Origin: Orychophragmus violaceus
Taxonomy: Eukaryota > Streptophyta > Magnoliopsida > Brassicales > Brassicaceae
Assembly: GCA_030180135.1 (NCBI GenBank)
Contig: CM058237.1
Coordinates: 36,167,126-36,231,125, forward strand
DNA length: 64,000 nt
Direction of reading: 5' to 3'
Part shown: one piece after another, positions 11,490 to 21,680 of the stretch
How the letters are laid out: the number at the start of each line of letters is the position of its first letter
Numbering within the stretch: the stretch's first letter is position 1
Program-made: the position numbers and the translations under genes
Notes under the pieces: model-generated
The model's database searches: none
Seen by the model: the letters and a program-made list of their open reading frames with translations, nothing else
Told to the model about the DNA's origin: nothing

Positions 11490-12313
11490 CTGGGGAGGGG
11501 AGGGGTATGACCGAGATGTTCACTCAATGGTCTGCTTTCTGCCAGTGTATGTTCTGCAGGAAGTTCGTACACAATCTGATTGAGAACCTGGAAAATGAAT
11601 CATACCACATAGATGAGGATACCTGAGCTCAAATGCATCATGAAAAAAACTTTAGTGTTTCTTAAAAATGAAGAAGTCAAGTTTAAAGATGAAACAAAGA
11701 AAATCTGGAGCAGCAATCATCAGCTGGGCGACCCGCATGTAATATTACACCGGTAGCATCATACATCGCCTACCACCCAAACCACTCACATGATAAATAA
11801 ACAAGAGAGAGTAGCAAAGAAAGTGTCCCACGAGATAAAGGAGGTGAGAAACTTACAACTGATGCCAAGATCAAGGCAGTAGCAAAATGTGATCCACCAA
11901 AGCCCTCATGTAAACCAATTTCTAGGGCGAGAGCTGTAATGGTAGATGAATGCGAAGAAGGCATTCCTCCGGACCCAACAGCTGTTTGAGATCCCATCTC
12001 CTTTCCCTATTTGTACCCACATAATATATGCAACATGTAAAAGATCCTATAAAGGATCGCAATTCAACTATCAGGAAAATCTGTATCAATGTCACTCTTA
12101 AAACTATGAATGTAGATAATGAAAGCAAAAAGTTTGATGAATTGAGCGATGGTGAAAGCCGTGAGGGCGGATATGAGAGGGTAATTCATGAAAATTGAGA
12201 AATAATATGTCAAAGACGTAGTCGTGGCCGTAGATTCCTCCATGGATCTCGTCAAGGATTCAATTGCACGATAGCTTCGGCTAGAGAAAGAATAAGAAGA
12301 AGATGAAAAATAA
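11490..12313 (-). pseudogene. Captured acid phosphatase/vanadium haloperoxidase-related (DUF212) gene, broken
   Basis: Exons on minus match the plant DUF212 membrane protein family. The first exon (about 12313-12130) carries NYPLISALTAFTIAQFIKLF. The second (12006-11857) carries ERRWDLKQL, then GSGGMPSSHS and EGFGGSHFATALILASVV, and ends at a consensus GTAAGT donor. The third (from 11769) carries MYDATGV and LHAGR. The fourth (11587-11490) carries QIVYELPAEH and LGHTPP, with canonical AG and GT edges. One base is missing inside exon 2 at about 11975, between KQL and the conserved GSGG, shifting the frame. The exon 3 donor appears lost and the last exon was not found. It lies inside the CACTA element, so it is most likely a captured, non-functional copy. 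Confidence 0.75.
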
Positions 12314-12457
12314 TCCACAAGTCATATAAGTTTTTAGAAAAGCTATATAATCTAAACAAAAGGCATAAATCAAGCTCGGATAGACACAAGAACACATAAA
12401 AACGCCAAAGTAACCATCTTTAAGCAGTAAATTGGGTGCAGTCAAGGGAGAGAGAAC

Positions 12458-12751
12458 CTGAAAAGCAAGTCCATCCAGAACAAGCTTCCGTGTTTCGGCA
12501 AGGAGAGAAGCCTCAAGTGGTTGCTCAAAAAAAGAAAGCATACAGTGTTGTTTATGGGTAGCTTCACATAAACACACAAACCCATGGACCCATAAACTAT
12601 TAAACTAAAAAAAAAATCTAAACAGAGAGATTGAGTTAAAAAAAAAAAATAGAGAAGCCAAAAACCTTAAAGCCTCGCGATCAACATAAAGTGTATTCGA
12701 ACCATCTAGAAGATTGGAAACGAGAGAAGAAGATAGTATGGGATCTGCCAT
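12458..12751 (-). pseudogene. Captured two-exon gene fragment, family unrecognised
   Basis: On minus an ATG at 12751 opens MADPILSSSLVSNLLDG and runs to TLYVDREAL, ending at an AAG/GT donor (exon 12751-12666). A second coding-like exon ends at 12458 with EASLLAETRKLVLDGLAFQ, followed by a CAG/GT donor. Amino-acid composition and splice sites look like a real host gene's first two exons. No matching continuation was found before the DUF212 fragment begins at about 12313. I do not recognise the protein. It is probably a second captured gene, possibly forming a chimeric transcript with the DUF212 exons. Confidence 0.5.
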
Positions 12752-13534
12752 CTAGCCGCTATCTCATATAAACCAGCGGATTTAGATCTAGGGTTGAAGT
12801 AAGAGGAGAAGAAATTTTAGGATTAGATAGTGCTGACTAGAGAGATGACTAAAAGGAAAAGTCACAAATAGGCTAATTTTTTTAAGTGTTGGCGCTTATG
12901 TTAAAAATTGGACTCCGTTGACAAAAAAAAAATGGACTCCAAAATTCATTTTAATTTCTCGTTTTTGTGAAATCATGGTACAAATATTTTAGAAGTAATT
13001 GGGGGTACATGACATAAATTGAACCAAAATTAAATATGTGACTCTACTATATGTTTCATCTAAAATATACCCAAACTACCCCTATCCTATTTAAAGTTTT
13101 TCTCTTGCACATACTTCATCTCCACATTTTTTCATTTTCCACAAAATCACAAGATTTTTTGATGAAAAACTTACTGAATCAACTCTATAACGTGACTTTT
13201 GCTAAATTTCCATAAAAATTTGGATCTTTGTTGAAAAAAAAAAAAATCAGATCCTAAAGAATTCTAGTATCAGAAGAAAAAAAAAGAGAGAAAGGAGGAG
13301 AGAAGAAGATAAGAAAATAAGAAGAAGAAGAAGATGAAAAAAAACAATCGTATCTTATAGAAGATATTTGCTTGCAAGTTGTAGGGTTAATTTTGTCATT
13401 TTCAGCTTCTAAAATGGTTTTAAAAGACAATTTTCCAATCGCCTAATAAAATTATCAAAAAGTATTTTCACCTAATTCACTCAATATTTTAATCGCTATC
13501 CTAAAATGCTATTATTATCTATATTTTTGTAGTG
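12752..13534. other. Right subterminal region of the CACTA element
   Basis: Non-coding sequence with A/G-rich tracts (about 13240-13350). The final 60 bp carry short GCTAT-type motifs shared with the left end, as expected for transposase-binding subterminal repeats. Confidence 0.5.
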
Positions 13535-13537
13535 ATA

Positions 13538-14140
13538 TAATGTTAAATGCATTTTGGAATTTTATCGAAAAGATAAAATGTAATTGAAAAAGTATATGGA
13601 GAGATGACATAGTAGATTTTATATGTTAGTTTATAAGTCTTTCCAAAGAATAATTTGGTTATTTACTGAAATTGTTCAGTTTGTTTTATATATGTCAGAC
13701 GTTTATATTAAGAATGTTTATGTATCTTATAAACTCTAAATGATATTAATATATCTGATTTGTTATTAAAAAAACAAACAAATTATTTGTGATGTTAATA
13801 GATGTTAAAATATTCATATATTTAATTTCCTCTACCGGTAACTAGGATTGTGATATGATTAGCATCTTTCATGGGTACAGTTTGTCACATGAAACCATAC
13901 ACTTTGAATATATTTCATATAAAATCCCCCACAACACGTCTTTCTCTTTTTCTTTCAATAACGTTTTGTAGGTTCCACTTTTTCCATTCATTAATCTAGT
14001 AGCGGGTCACTATAGTAATTATTTTCTAAATCGTAAATTAAAGTAGAACTACCAAGTATAACTGTACATGTAATTTTACGAAAAAGAGTACAAAACAAAT
14101 TTGGGGAAATTTTATTATTAATTTCATATTTTTCAACTAT
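13538..14140. other. AT-rich intergenic DNA, no gene seen
   Basis: No ORF of note, no RNA gene and no terminal repeat was identified. Confidence 0.5.
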
Positions 14141-14302
14141 ATTTTATTTTCGAGTTTTTTAAGACTAGCTTATTAATTAATGCTAAGTATTTGAACCACA
14201 TGATCGTCTCATATTGAACCACATTTTAATTAGTGCTAAGTATTTTATTTTCGAGGTTTTTAAGACTAACTTATTAATTAATGCTAAGTATTTGAACCAC
14301 AT
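14141..14302. repeat. Tandem duplication, period about 101 bp
   Basis: A 60-bp segment starting ATTTTATTTTCGAG and ending TATTTGAACCACAT occurs at 14141-14201 and again at 14242-14302 with few differences. A shorter related piece (TTGAACCACATTTTAATTAGTGCTAAGTA) lies between them. It is non-coding; the 80-aa minus frame across it has no homologue I recognise. Confidence 0.7.
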
Positions 14303-14529
14303 AATAAAAAATGTGCACAAAATCGTTGTCAGAAAACCGAGTAGTCGAACAAATATCGTCGAAAAGTCATAATAAATCGTCGAATTCACATCCATAATTG
14401 ATTGAAGCATTATTAACTGCACCAAATCACAAAATTCTTCCTAGTAAAATAATTTAAAAATAAATAAATTTCTTGTTCACATTAAATTCTTTGCCCCCAC
14501 GTACCACCCTTTCTCTCTCTTTCTCCTTT

Positions 14530-15337
14530 TTTTTTTTTTTAACACTGCTGAACATTAGAAAAGCCCAAGTCTTAGTACAAAGAAGACACAAGAGGAAGAG
14601 AATGGGCTAAACATTCAGGTCCACAGAACCTAGATAAGAATATGCACAAAATCGGTCAACAGGAGCCACTTGTCGGATGGAAGCCCACGTGTCCACTCAC
14701 AGGAACCTCCGTCATGCAGACGCCGGCCACCGGAAGAATGCTCGCCAGAAACGAACACCAAGAAAAACGCACAACTTCAAGCACCAGCTAACCTCACCAG
14801 AACCGAGGGAGCTCCGCCGCCGCACGAAACCACAGTAGTGGCCCGGCTTTGCCCATCAGAAAGCTCCTCCTCCGAGAGCAGATGGAAGCTGCGAAGAAAT
14901 TAATCCACCGGAAAAGGTGAAGGGAACGGAGGATGAAGAAAGCAGCGGTGGCCGATAACGGAAGAACGACAGAGGACAACGAGAAAGGCGCCCGAGAAAG
15001 AGAGCCGAGAGAAAAACCCAGGTCCAGATGCAATCGGACTTAGACAGACCCAACCGAACCGTAAGCAAAACAAAAGGGATCCGATCAAAGGAAAACAAAA
15101 CAATCACACACGGCGAAGAGATCGATGCCCGATCGGAAAACAACCCGAGATAGGGAAAAAGATTTCTCACTCACAAACATAGAGATGAAGAGAGGGAGAG
15201 AGAGATCAGAAAAAACCATAATCCGAACCTGATCAAGCCTTCTGAAAGATTACAATCGGAGAAAAAGGCGAATGATCAAGTCGGAAGACATTTCTCTCTC
15301 TAAACCGGAGAGAGACTCTTCGCGTAAGACCAAGTTG
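14530..15337 (-). mobile_element. 0.8-kb non-coding retroposon (Sadhu-like) upstream of the F-box gene
   Basis: A 15-bp perfect duplication CTCTCTTTCTCCTTT flanks the block (14515-14529 and 15338-15352). The plus strand begins with a T-run (14530-14540), the poly(A) tail of a minus-strand copy. Length (about 808 bp), lack of a long ORF and the poly(A) tail fit the Sadhu class of non-autonomous retroposons known from Arabidopsis, but I assign the name from structure only. The duplicated target is CT-rich, so the TSD is somewhat less decisive than its length suggests. The 5' end faces the F-box gene in divergent orientation, about 209 bp from its ATG. Confidence 0.65.
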
Positions 15338-15352
15338 CTCTCTTTCTCCTTT

Positions 15353-15545
15353 AAAACCAAGAAACCCATTAACTTTTTCCAGTAGACAAAAAAAAAAAGA
15401 ACAAAAGAATCGCAAATATGTCAGACCCATTTCTTTCATTCCTATATTTTCTACTTCTCCACCACATCAAAACCGAAATCTTGAACACATAGAGAAAAGA
15501 AAAGAAAAAGGACTCAGCATATATTATCCGATCGATCTTTCATCT
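15353..15545 (+). promoter_or_regulatory. Proximal promoter/5' UTR of the F-box PP2 gene
   Basis: This is the only unique sequence left between the retroposon's 3' TSD and the ATG at 15546. It contains an AT-rich TATATT-like stretch near 15520 and A/G-rich tracts. The transcription start cannot be fixed from sequence. Confidence 0.35.
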
Positions 15546-18500
15546 ATGGGAGCAGCTTCATCGAGCCTCGCCGGATCCGAGGCTTATGCCGGAAAGCTAT
15601 GCGGTCTCGACGACGTGCCTGAGAACTGTATAACGGCAATGTTCATGTACATGGAGCCACCAGAGATATGCCTACTTGCAAGGGTAAATAGATCATTTCA
15701 TAGGGCGTCGAGATTCGACACCGTATGGGAACACAAGCTTCCTCGTAACTACAAGTTTCTGGTCCGGAGAATCCTTGAAGATCAACAACAAGAAGGAGAG
15801 AAACACAAACTTATCAGCCGCAAGAAAGAGATCTATGCAAGGCTTTGCCGACCAAACCTCTTCGACGCCGGCACAAAGGTTTTATCTTCAATAATATTTA
15901 TTATATTTTTATGTTATGAATATTTCCATATATTTGATGGTCAATTACGTCCCTTAGATATTTCTTGGGGTGTAGTGTAGAAAAGGAAAAAATATATTTC
16001 TTCGGGGAGGTTATATAAAAAGAAAAATATATTTCTTGGGTGGAATTGTAAAGGTCAAATTTAGTCTATTATTTCATTTTATGACCAAAATCAAAGTGTT
16101 AGAAAACCTTCTAGGGACTTTGACCATAAATAAAAGCTTCCAATATTTCAAAAAAAAAAAAAGTTTCTAGAAACAGTAGAATAAGTTCTACGAATCCATT
16201 TAGACATTCATATCTAAAGTATAAATGTATAATAGTTATTCCCATCATGCCTAATAATCTATACAATAAAATTATTATTATTTTCTTACACTTTTACTGT
16301 TGTTTAGCAAAAAAAAAAAAACACTTTTACTTTTGGGTATAAAAGTATAACTAGAGTTAGACCAAAAAAAGATTCTTTATATAAATTTTCTTATCTCTTG
16401 GTCATGTTGATCGTTTTTATTATAAATAAATTATATGGTATGTATAGAATTGCAATTTGCCAAGTTGAAATGAATAGAGGAAAAAATGCACCAATATATT
16501 GAAAGATATTTTGTAACTCTGTTTTATTTATTGTGGGTCTAATTTTTTTGTCATAATTTTTTAATATAGAGAAATAATTGGAAAAATATGAATAGAATAT
16601 GGATCAGTTCATTGGTTCCGGTATATTTGGATTTGACTTACAAATCAAATTAAAAAGGCTAATTCTAAAATCCGTCGACCAAATGGGTGTGTCATGTGTG
16701 TACGAAAGATCTTACACACATATATTAACATTATAATATGAAAATCTTTTGCAGTTTATTAATATTGATAAAAGTAAATATTTGGATTGTTATTAAAAAA
16801 AAGGAAGCATGGTTGGACAAGGGAAGTGGGAAAGTATGTTTGGCGATATCACCAAAGGCAATGACGATAACCGGCTTTGATGATCGCCGATATTGGGAAC
16901 ATATTTCTTCCGACGAATCAAGGTCCTTTTTATATCTCTCTCTATTTCTTTTAATATTTTACCAAATTTTTATTAAAAAATATAAAAAGCAAAAAAAAAC
17001 ATACTACACAGCAAAAATAAAAATAAAAATATTCAGAAAATTATTAAACAACATAACGAGAGTAGAGATTAACCTAAAAATGTAAAATTTTATTGCCTCC
17101 GAATTCTTTGGACCAAAAAAAAAAAAATTACAGGCAAAATCATTCAAGGATGTAATGCATGATCTATACTATAATCTAAGCCTACACATTGCTGATAAAT
17201 TAAACCCATCTTTATTTCTACTAAGAAATAAAGACTTTGCCAACTTTTCTTTGTTTCTCTTTCAAACTAATCATTGGATAATATTTAAAAATGACAATGT
17301 GATTATTGGCTAAAAATTGTATAAGAATGCAATGACTTTGGTCAAAGTTGAAGATTACACTTTTCGTATTCACACGATCTTGTACGTTAACTTTAAAAAC
17401 AACTAAAAAATACAATTAATGAAAAAGGGTTTTTAACCTAAGAAAGTAAACCCTTGATTAAAAAGGGTAAATCCATTATAGCTTAACAGCAATAATAAAA
17501 TCAATAAGAATTTGTTCATACGTATAAGTAGTACGTATAATAACAAAACATTTCTCTATGATTCAAATAAAAATAAACACGTATACGAAACGTATAATGA
17601 CGTGTATAACTGTATATGTATATTAGGTTATGTAATTATATATAAATATAGAATCTTTAGATAAGCTCGAGTTGTTTTGTTTAGTGAAGTGGGGGAAGGT
17701 TTGGGTCCTCGACGGAAATGTCGTTTTCCCTTATCCCAAATCTGCTCGATCATATCAATAATTGGATGGCTTTCTTAATTTCAACTATCATTTTTTTCTG
17801 TTTCCCCACATATTTTTTCTCATATCATTTTTAGTGAATACTATTTGGAAACTTTATCCAGATTCCATCCACATAATTCGAATATTTAAACGAAAATAGG
17901 TAAAAGTGTAATATATATATATAATCACTATCCCCATTATATCACTTATATATATATATATATATATAATATTTATAGATTCAAGAAAAAGAAACATCTT
18001 GATTGGTAGATGAAGTCTATATATCATTAGCAGGCCTCCTTAATTCATCCACCAATCAAGAAACTAATAATTTCCTCCATTAGTACTTATCTATAAAGTT
18101 TATTAGATGAGATCGAATATTAATATACCCACTTGTGATATCATAATTAGGTATTCAACACTGTCCCCTTGGACCAACACTCGCATGTATTATGATTATT
18201 TTATTTGTTAGTTTCTTGCGATGGTTACATTTTACTGAACCTTTTTTTTTAAAGTAAAACCTGAACCTTTTATTCCTTTCAGATTTGGGTCAATAGCTTA
18301 TCTCCGGCAAGTATGGTGGTTAGAAGCAGTCGGAAACATCAAATTCGAATTTGCACCTGGAAAATACAGTCTACTTTTTAAGATACAGTTAGGCAAACCA
18401 TTGAGAAAATGTGGGAGAAAATCGTGTAATTTCGACCAAGTTCATGGTTGGGACATCAAACCAGTCAGGTTTCAACTGTCTACATCGGACGGCCAATGCG

Positions 18501-18706
18501 CTATGTCGGAACGACATTTGGAAGAATCAGGGAGCTGGTTTTATCATCACGTGGGTGATTTCGTCGTAGAGAATCAGAACTCACCCGTTTGGGTCAAGTT
18601 TTCTATGCTCCAGATAGACTGCACACATACCAAAGGTGGGTTATGTTTAGATTGTGTGATCATATGTCCATTTGAGTATAGAGGGAAATATAAACATTTT
18701 GATTAA
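15546..18706 (+). CDS. F-box protein of the PHLOEM PROTEIN 2-A clade (three exons)
   Basis: Inferred exons are 15546-15878, 16804-16922 and 18283-18706, giving 291 aa, the usual length for PP2-A11 to A15-type F-box proteins. The N-terminus (MGAASSSLAG) has the Gly-2 typical of N-myristoylated members. An F-box spans about residues 20-65, with VPENCITAMFMYMEPPEICLLARVNRSF. The PP2 lectin-like domain follows: KVCLAISPKAMTITGFDDRRYW in exon 2, VWWLEAVGNIKFEFAPGKYSLLFKIQLGK and HGWDIKPVRFQLSTSDGQ in exon 3, ending with GGLCLDCVIICPFEYRGKYKHFD. F-box proteins recruit substrates to SCF ubiquitin ligases; PP2 domains bind glycans. Donors AAG/GT and AAG/GT and the last acceptor TTTCAG/A are canonical. 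The exon-2 acceptor is unusual: it follows an A-run (see findings). The gene may be functional, but this intron needs transcript support. Confidence 0.85.
17946..17969. repeat. TA dinucleotide microsatellite in intron 2
   Basis: An uninterrupted run of alternating T and A inside the second intron of the F-box gene, with another short TA run about 30 bp upstream. Confidence 0.8.
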
Positions 18707-19300
18707 TTTCCTTTTGAAAGGGTTTTTTTAATTGTTAGTTTGTAGGATATTTTTTTTTGTAAATATATACATTGTCTGTTTATATGTAAAACAATGAATA
18801 TAATTACAATTGTTCAAATTTCGATTAATTTATATAGATGTAATTCTAATCGAGAATGGCAAGATTTGAGTGATACTAAATAATATCAAAAGATTATTTA
18901 ATTCATATGTAACACAGTAGAAGAATGTTTAAAAGATGTAAAAATCTTTCTTTAGAGTTTAAAATCAATCTTATGTTATGTCTTATTTGCACACAAAAAA
19001 GAACGTTATGTCTTATGTGTTCCATCTTACTCGGATTAAATGGTTACTTAAGAAACACCCAAGTTAACTAACTCTCATTTCAAATAACCACAATTTTTAT
19101 TTGCTCATGTTTGTTAGGGGCTGAATTATTAGATTCTAGATACTTTCTAATTATATATATATATTATGTTATTATATATTATTTGAGACGATTTTGTCGA
19201 TCGTTTTATGCATACAATCTTTGTATAGGTGGAAGATGTCTATCAAAAAGCGGGATCTACTTGATACAAGAAGTAATAAAATATATTTTTTTTTCAAGAT
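18707..19300. other. 3' flank of the F-box gene, no other gene seen
   Basis: AT-rich sequence. AATAAA-like polyadenylation signals are not obvious, although AATGAATATAATT sequences occur near 18793. The short frames at 19111-19400 show no motif. Confidence 0.45.
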
Positions 19301-20202
19301 TTTTATTATAAAGCAAACTTACAAGTTTCACTGTAGCAATCATGTCTCTCTTGCTTTTCGATCTACATTTGATCTCAAAGCCACTCAGATTCACCTTTAG
19401 TGTTTGATTTCTCTTACAAAAACATTCAAACCCTTACTAATAGCAATCTCTCTCTCTAAAGACGCAACACTTCCGGATGCCCTTGAAACTTCTTTATATT
19501 TCATAGGAATTTTACAGCTTTCCTAATTATCCAAAAAACAACGTTTCCATTTTGCTAATTTTTTCCTAAAACTTCTCTAAGTAATATCTCTGTGTGTATC
19601 TTCTCCAAGATACTTCTCCAGCTCATCTACTTTCCTTTTGCCTTTGTCCTAGTCAGCTACAATCATCTTAAGCCTTCCTACGCTCCAGCTCCAAGTCATG
19701 TTCAAGATGATCTTTACCAGTGATCCACATGGTATTCTACGCCTTGTTTGAGTTAGATGTTGTCGTAGCTCTTGATCTAGTTCGCTGCATCTTCAGTTCC
19801 TCCTTTTTAGATTTGTGTGCCTCTCAAGTATTTGCCATTCAAAAACTCACAGACAAGCACATAGCCGAAGCACAAAATATTGATTGATAACCTAAAGCAT
19901 CTGTTAAAGGCCAATCATGAAAAACTGATTCATTAAAACTATGCTATAAGTTAAACATAAAGAGAAGGATTTTAAACAAGTTCAAAAAGAATATAAAAAA
20001 TGATCCTACTCCCCCAAAATTCTAGAACCCGTGACTAAGTTCCAAAACCGAACACACACTCAGTCACTCCTTCATAAACTAAGGCCAACCCTTATGCATC
20101 ACTCGAGGTCACATCATCATAGTCTTCTTCCACAACCGACTTACCCTTTTCTCCTCCTGCTTGAGAGCACACAAGTTAAAAACACACAACATCAGTAGAA
20201 TA
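19300..20202 (-). mobile_element. 3' non-coding end of the outer Sirevirus-like copia
   Basis: On minus, this continues the sequence found right of Copia-A at 27375, because both sides share the Copia-A TSD (GAATA). It contains a G-rich polypurine tract, TTTTGGGGGAGTAGG on minus at about 20021-20005, of the kind found in several copies upstream of Sirevirus 3' LTRs. Where the 3' LTR starts and ends (somewhere between about 19300 and 19700) I cannot fix, because the partner LTR is not in the window. Confidence 0.4.
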
Positions 20203-20858
20203 TGAAGGAATGTTTAGATGAATCCTGATTCAATTCTCTGATTCAGATTATCCTAAACATGCGGATCTAGGTTCTCTTGATTAGAAACAATTGTTGATCT
20301 CACCTTTTACCTGTTTTGTGCAGCGGAAAGGGAGAACAGGTCAGAGATCAGAGAGCCACCAAGGGATGGATCCTCCAAAGGTTCACACACGCACACCAAG
20401 CAGGAAGAGCGGCTGCTAGACCAAGCTGAGGAGGCGTCGCAGTAGAGAGAGAGTTGGCGGCTCTGTTAGGGTTGAAGAAGAAAACAGACTCGAGTTTTAT
20501 TTATAAAACTCGTCCGATTCCTCTTGGGCCATTTGGCCATTCGCGCACTGTGTCGATCGACACATCATGTGCATCGATCGACACACAGTGGCTAAAACCT
20601 TTTATTCTCTCTAAGTACAGTAAATGCCTGGCACTTTTACCGTACTTCTGCTAAGCCATTCCTACACATTTTCCTGTTAGCTTAGGCGTGTGACCCATAT
20701 GGGATCATATAATAGAGGCAATAAGTCCAAGACTTATAGATCATGAGCGGACTCTAGCAAGCCATCATGACCCCCAGTATTATATGACTTATGTCTGATC
20801 ATTGACATACTCTTACTTTCTAGAGACAGTACCGAGATTACTGGACACAATTCCAACA
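20203..20858 (-). repeat. Copia-A 3' LTR
   Basis: Starts TGAAGGAATG and ends ATTCCAACA on plus. It includes the paired TCGATCGA motif at about 20547-20583 and, on minus, an AAACAG/GTAAAAGG splice-donor-like site at about 20311. Confidence 0.9.
20545..20585. repeat. Paired TCGATCGA motif in the Copia-A LTR
   Basis: GTGTCGATCGACAC and GCATCGATCGACAC lie about 11 bp apart. The same pair is at 27062-27103 in the other LTR. Confidence 0.85.
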
Positions 20859-21680
20859 ATCTCCCACTTGTACTGGAATCTCTGTATTCATAATCCTTTT
20901 GTCACAATATCTCGATTAGTCATAAGGCAAGATTAGTGTCATCCTTATAAAGCCTAATCTTGTTCATCGGACTCTGATTCGATACTGACAATCCAAACGA
21001 CTCGGGACAGTCCGTTTGAGCATGGCCATGCATTTTCCAGTATTCAAATCTCCGATTGGCCTAGAGATATTCACTCCATTTATATTGGAGGGACAAATTC
21101 CGTCTTGTTCCATCACTGTAAACTACTCATTTCATGATGTACCCAAACAAGGTCCTTATAACTATCGCAGAACGATAGCGTTAGACAATGATCAAAGTGC
21201 ATCAGTCCATGTGCAGTCACATGCATGCGAACTCAGGTCTAAGGACTATACTCTATAGTCGTAGTAAGAATCTCTTATGACACAGATATAAATATCCTGA
21301 AGAGTTCTTATAAGCGGGTCTTGTCCGGTCGTATGTTCCCTAACATACACCTATGTACTGACTTTGATGCCGCGCATCTATGACACACTGAGACTTTGTC
21401 ATAAGTCACGTACCAATCCAGTCTCACACGGTTGTTGGTGTTCCAATTTCAACAACCTTCGACTAGGGACATAATGATATAAGTCATTTATCAAATATAG
21501 GGTCTCATGATCAAGCTAAATGACTTTGATAACTCAAGATCAAGTCATTTACTTCGATGACCTATAAAATGGTTTATATCACTTTGGAACGATTATTTCA
21601 TCACAGTTAAAATAATCTTGAAATAATAATTTCATTAAACATCTTAAATGTTATTTCAAGAACATATCCAATAACTAAAT
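20859..21680 (-). other. Copia-A 3' non-coding region between pol and 3' LTR
   Basis: About 0.8 kb that aligns closely with the same region of Copia-B (35378-36228) and Copia-C (53482-54335). It includes an antisense 80-aa open frame at 21016-21258 that stays open in all three copies. Its conservation, despite the loss of pol here, points to cis-acting function. Confidence 0.6.

Larger units (their letters stand above)
8394..13534. mobile_element. CACTA (En/Spm) element carrying host gene fragments
   Basis: The left end is CACTACAAAAAAATG at 8394. The right end reads ATATTTTTGTAGTG, whose reverse complement begins CACTACAAAAAT, at 13534. The flanking 3-bp duplication ATA (8391-8393 and 13535-13537) is what CACTA transposases make. 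Subterminal sequence repeats short motifs such as ATGCTATTAT and GCTAT near both ends. I see no transposase ORF, so this is a non-autonomous 5141-bp copy. It contains a retroposon (9219-10730) and minus-strand exon fragments of host genes (11490-12751), so it is a transduplicating or 'Pack-CACTA' type. Confidence 0.85.

Noticed and set aside
14856..15170. 104-aa hydrophobic minus-strand frame
   Set aside because: Inside the non-coding retroposon; repetitive Ser/Phe/Leu composition from CT-rich DNA, not a membrane protein.
19111..19400. Two overlapping 66-68 aa plus frames as a small gene
   Set aside because: AT-rich, no motif, no matching splice or start context; possibly part of the Sirevirus-like LTR.
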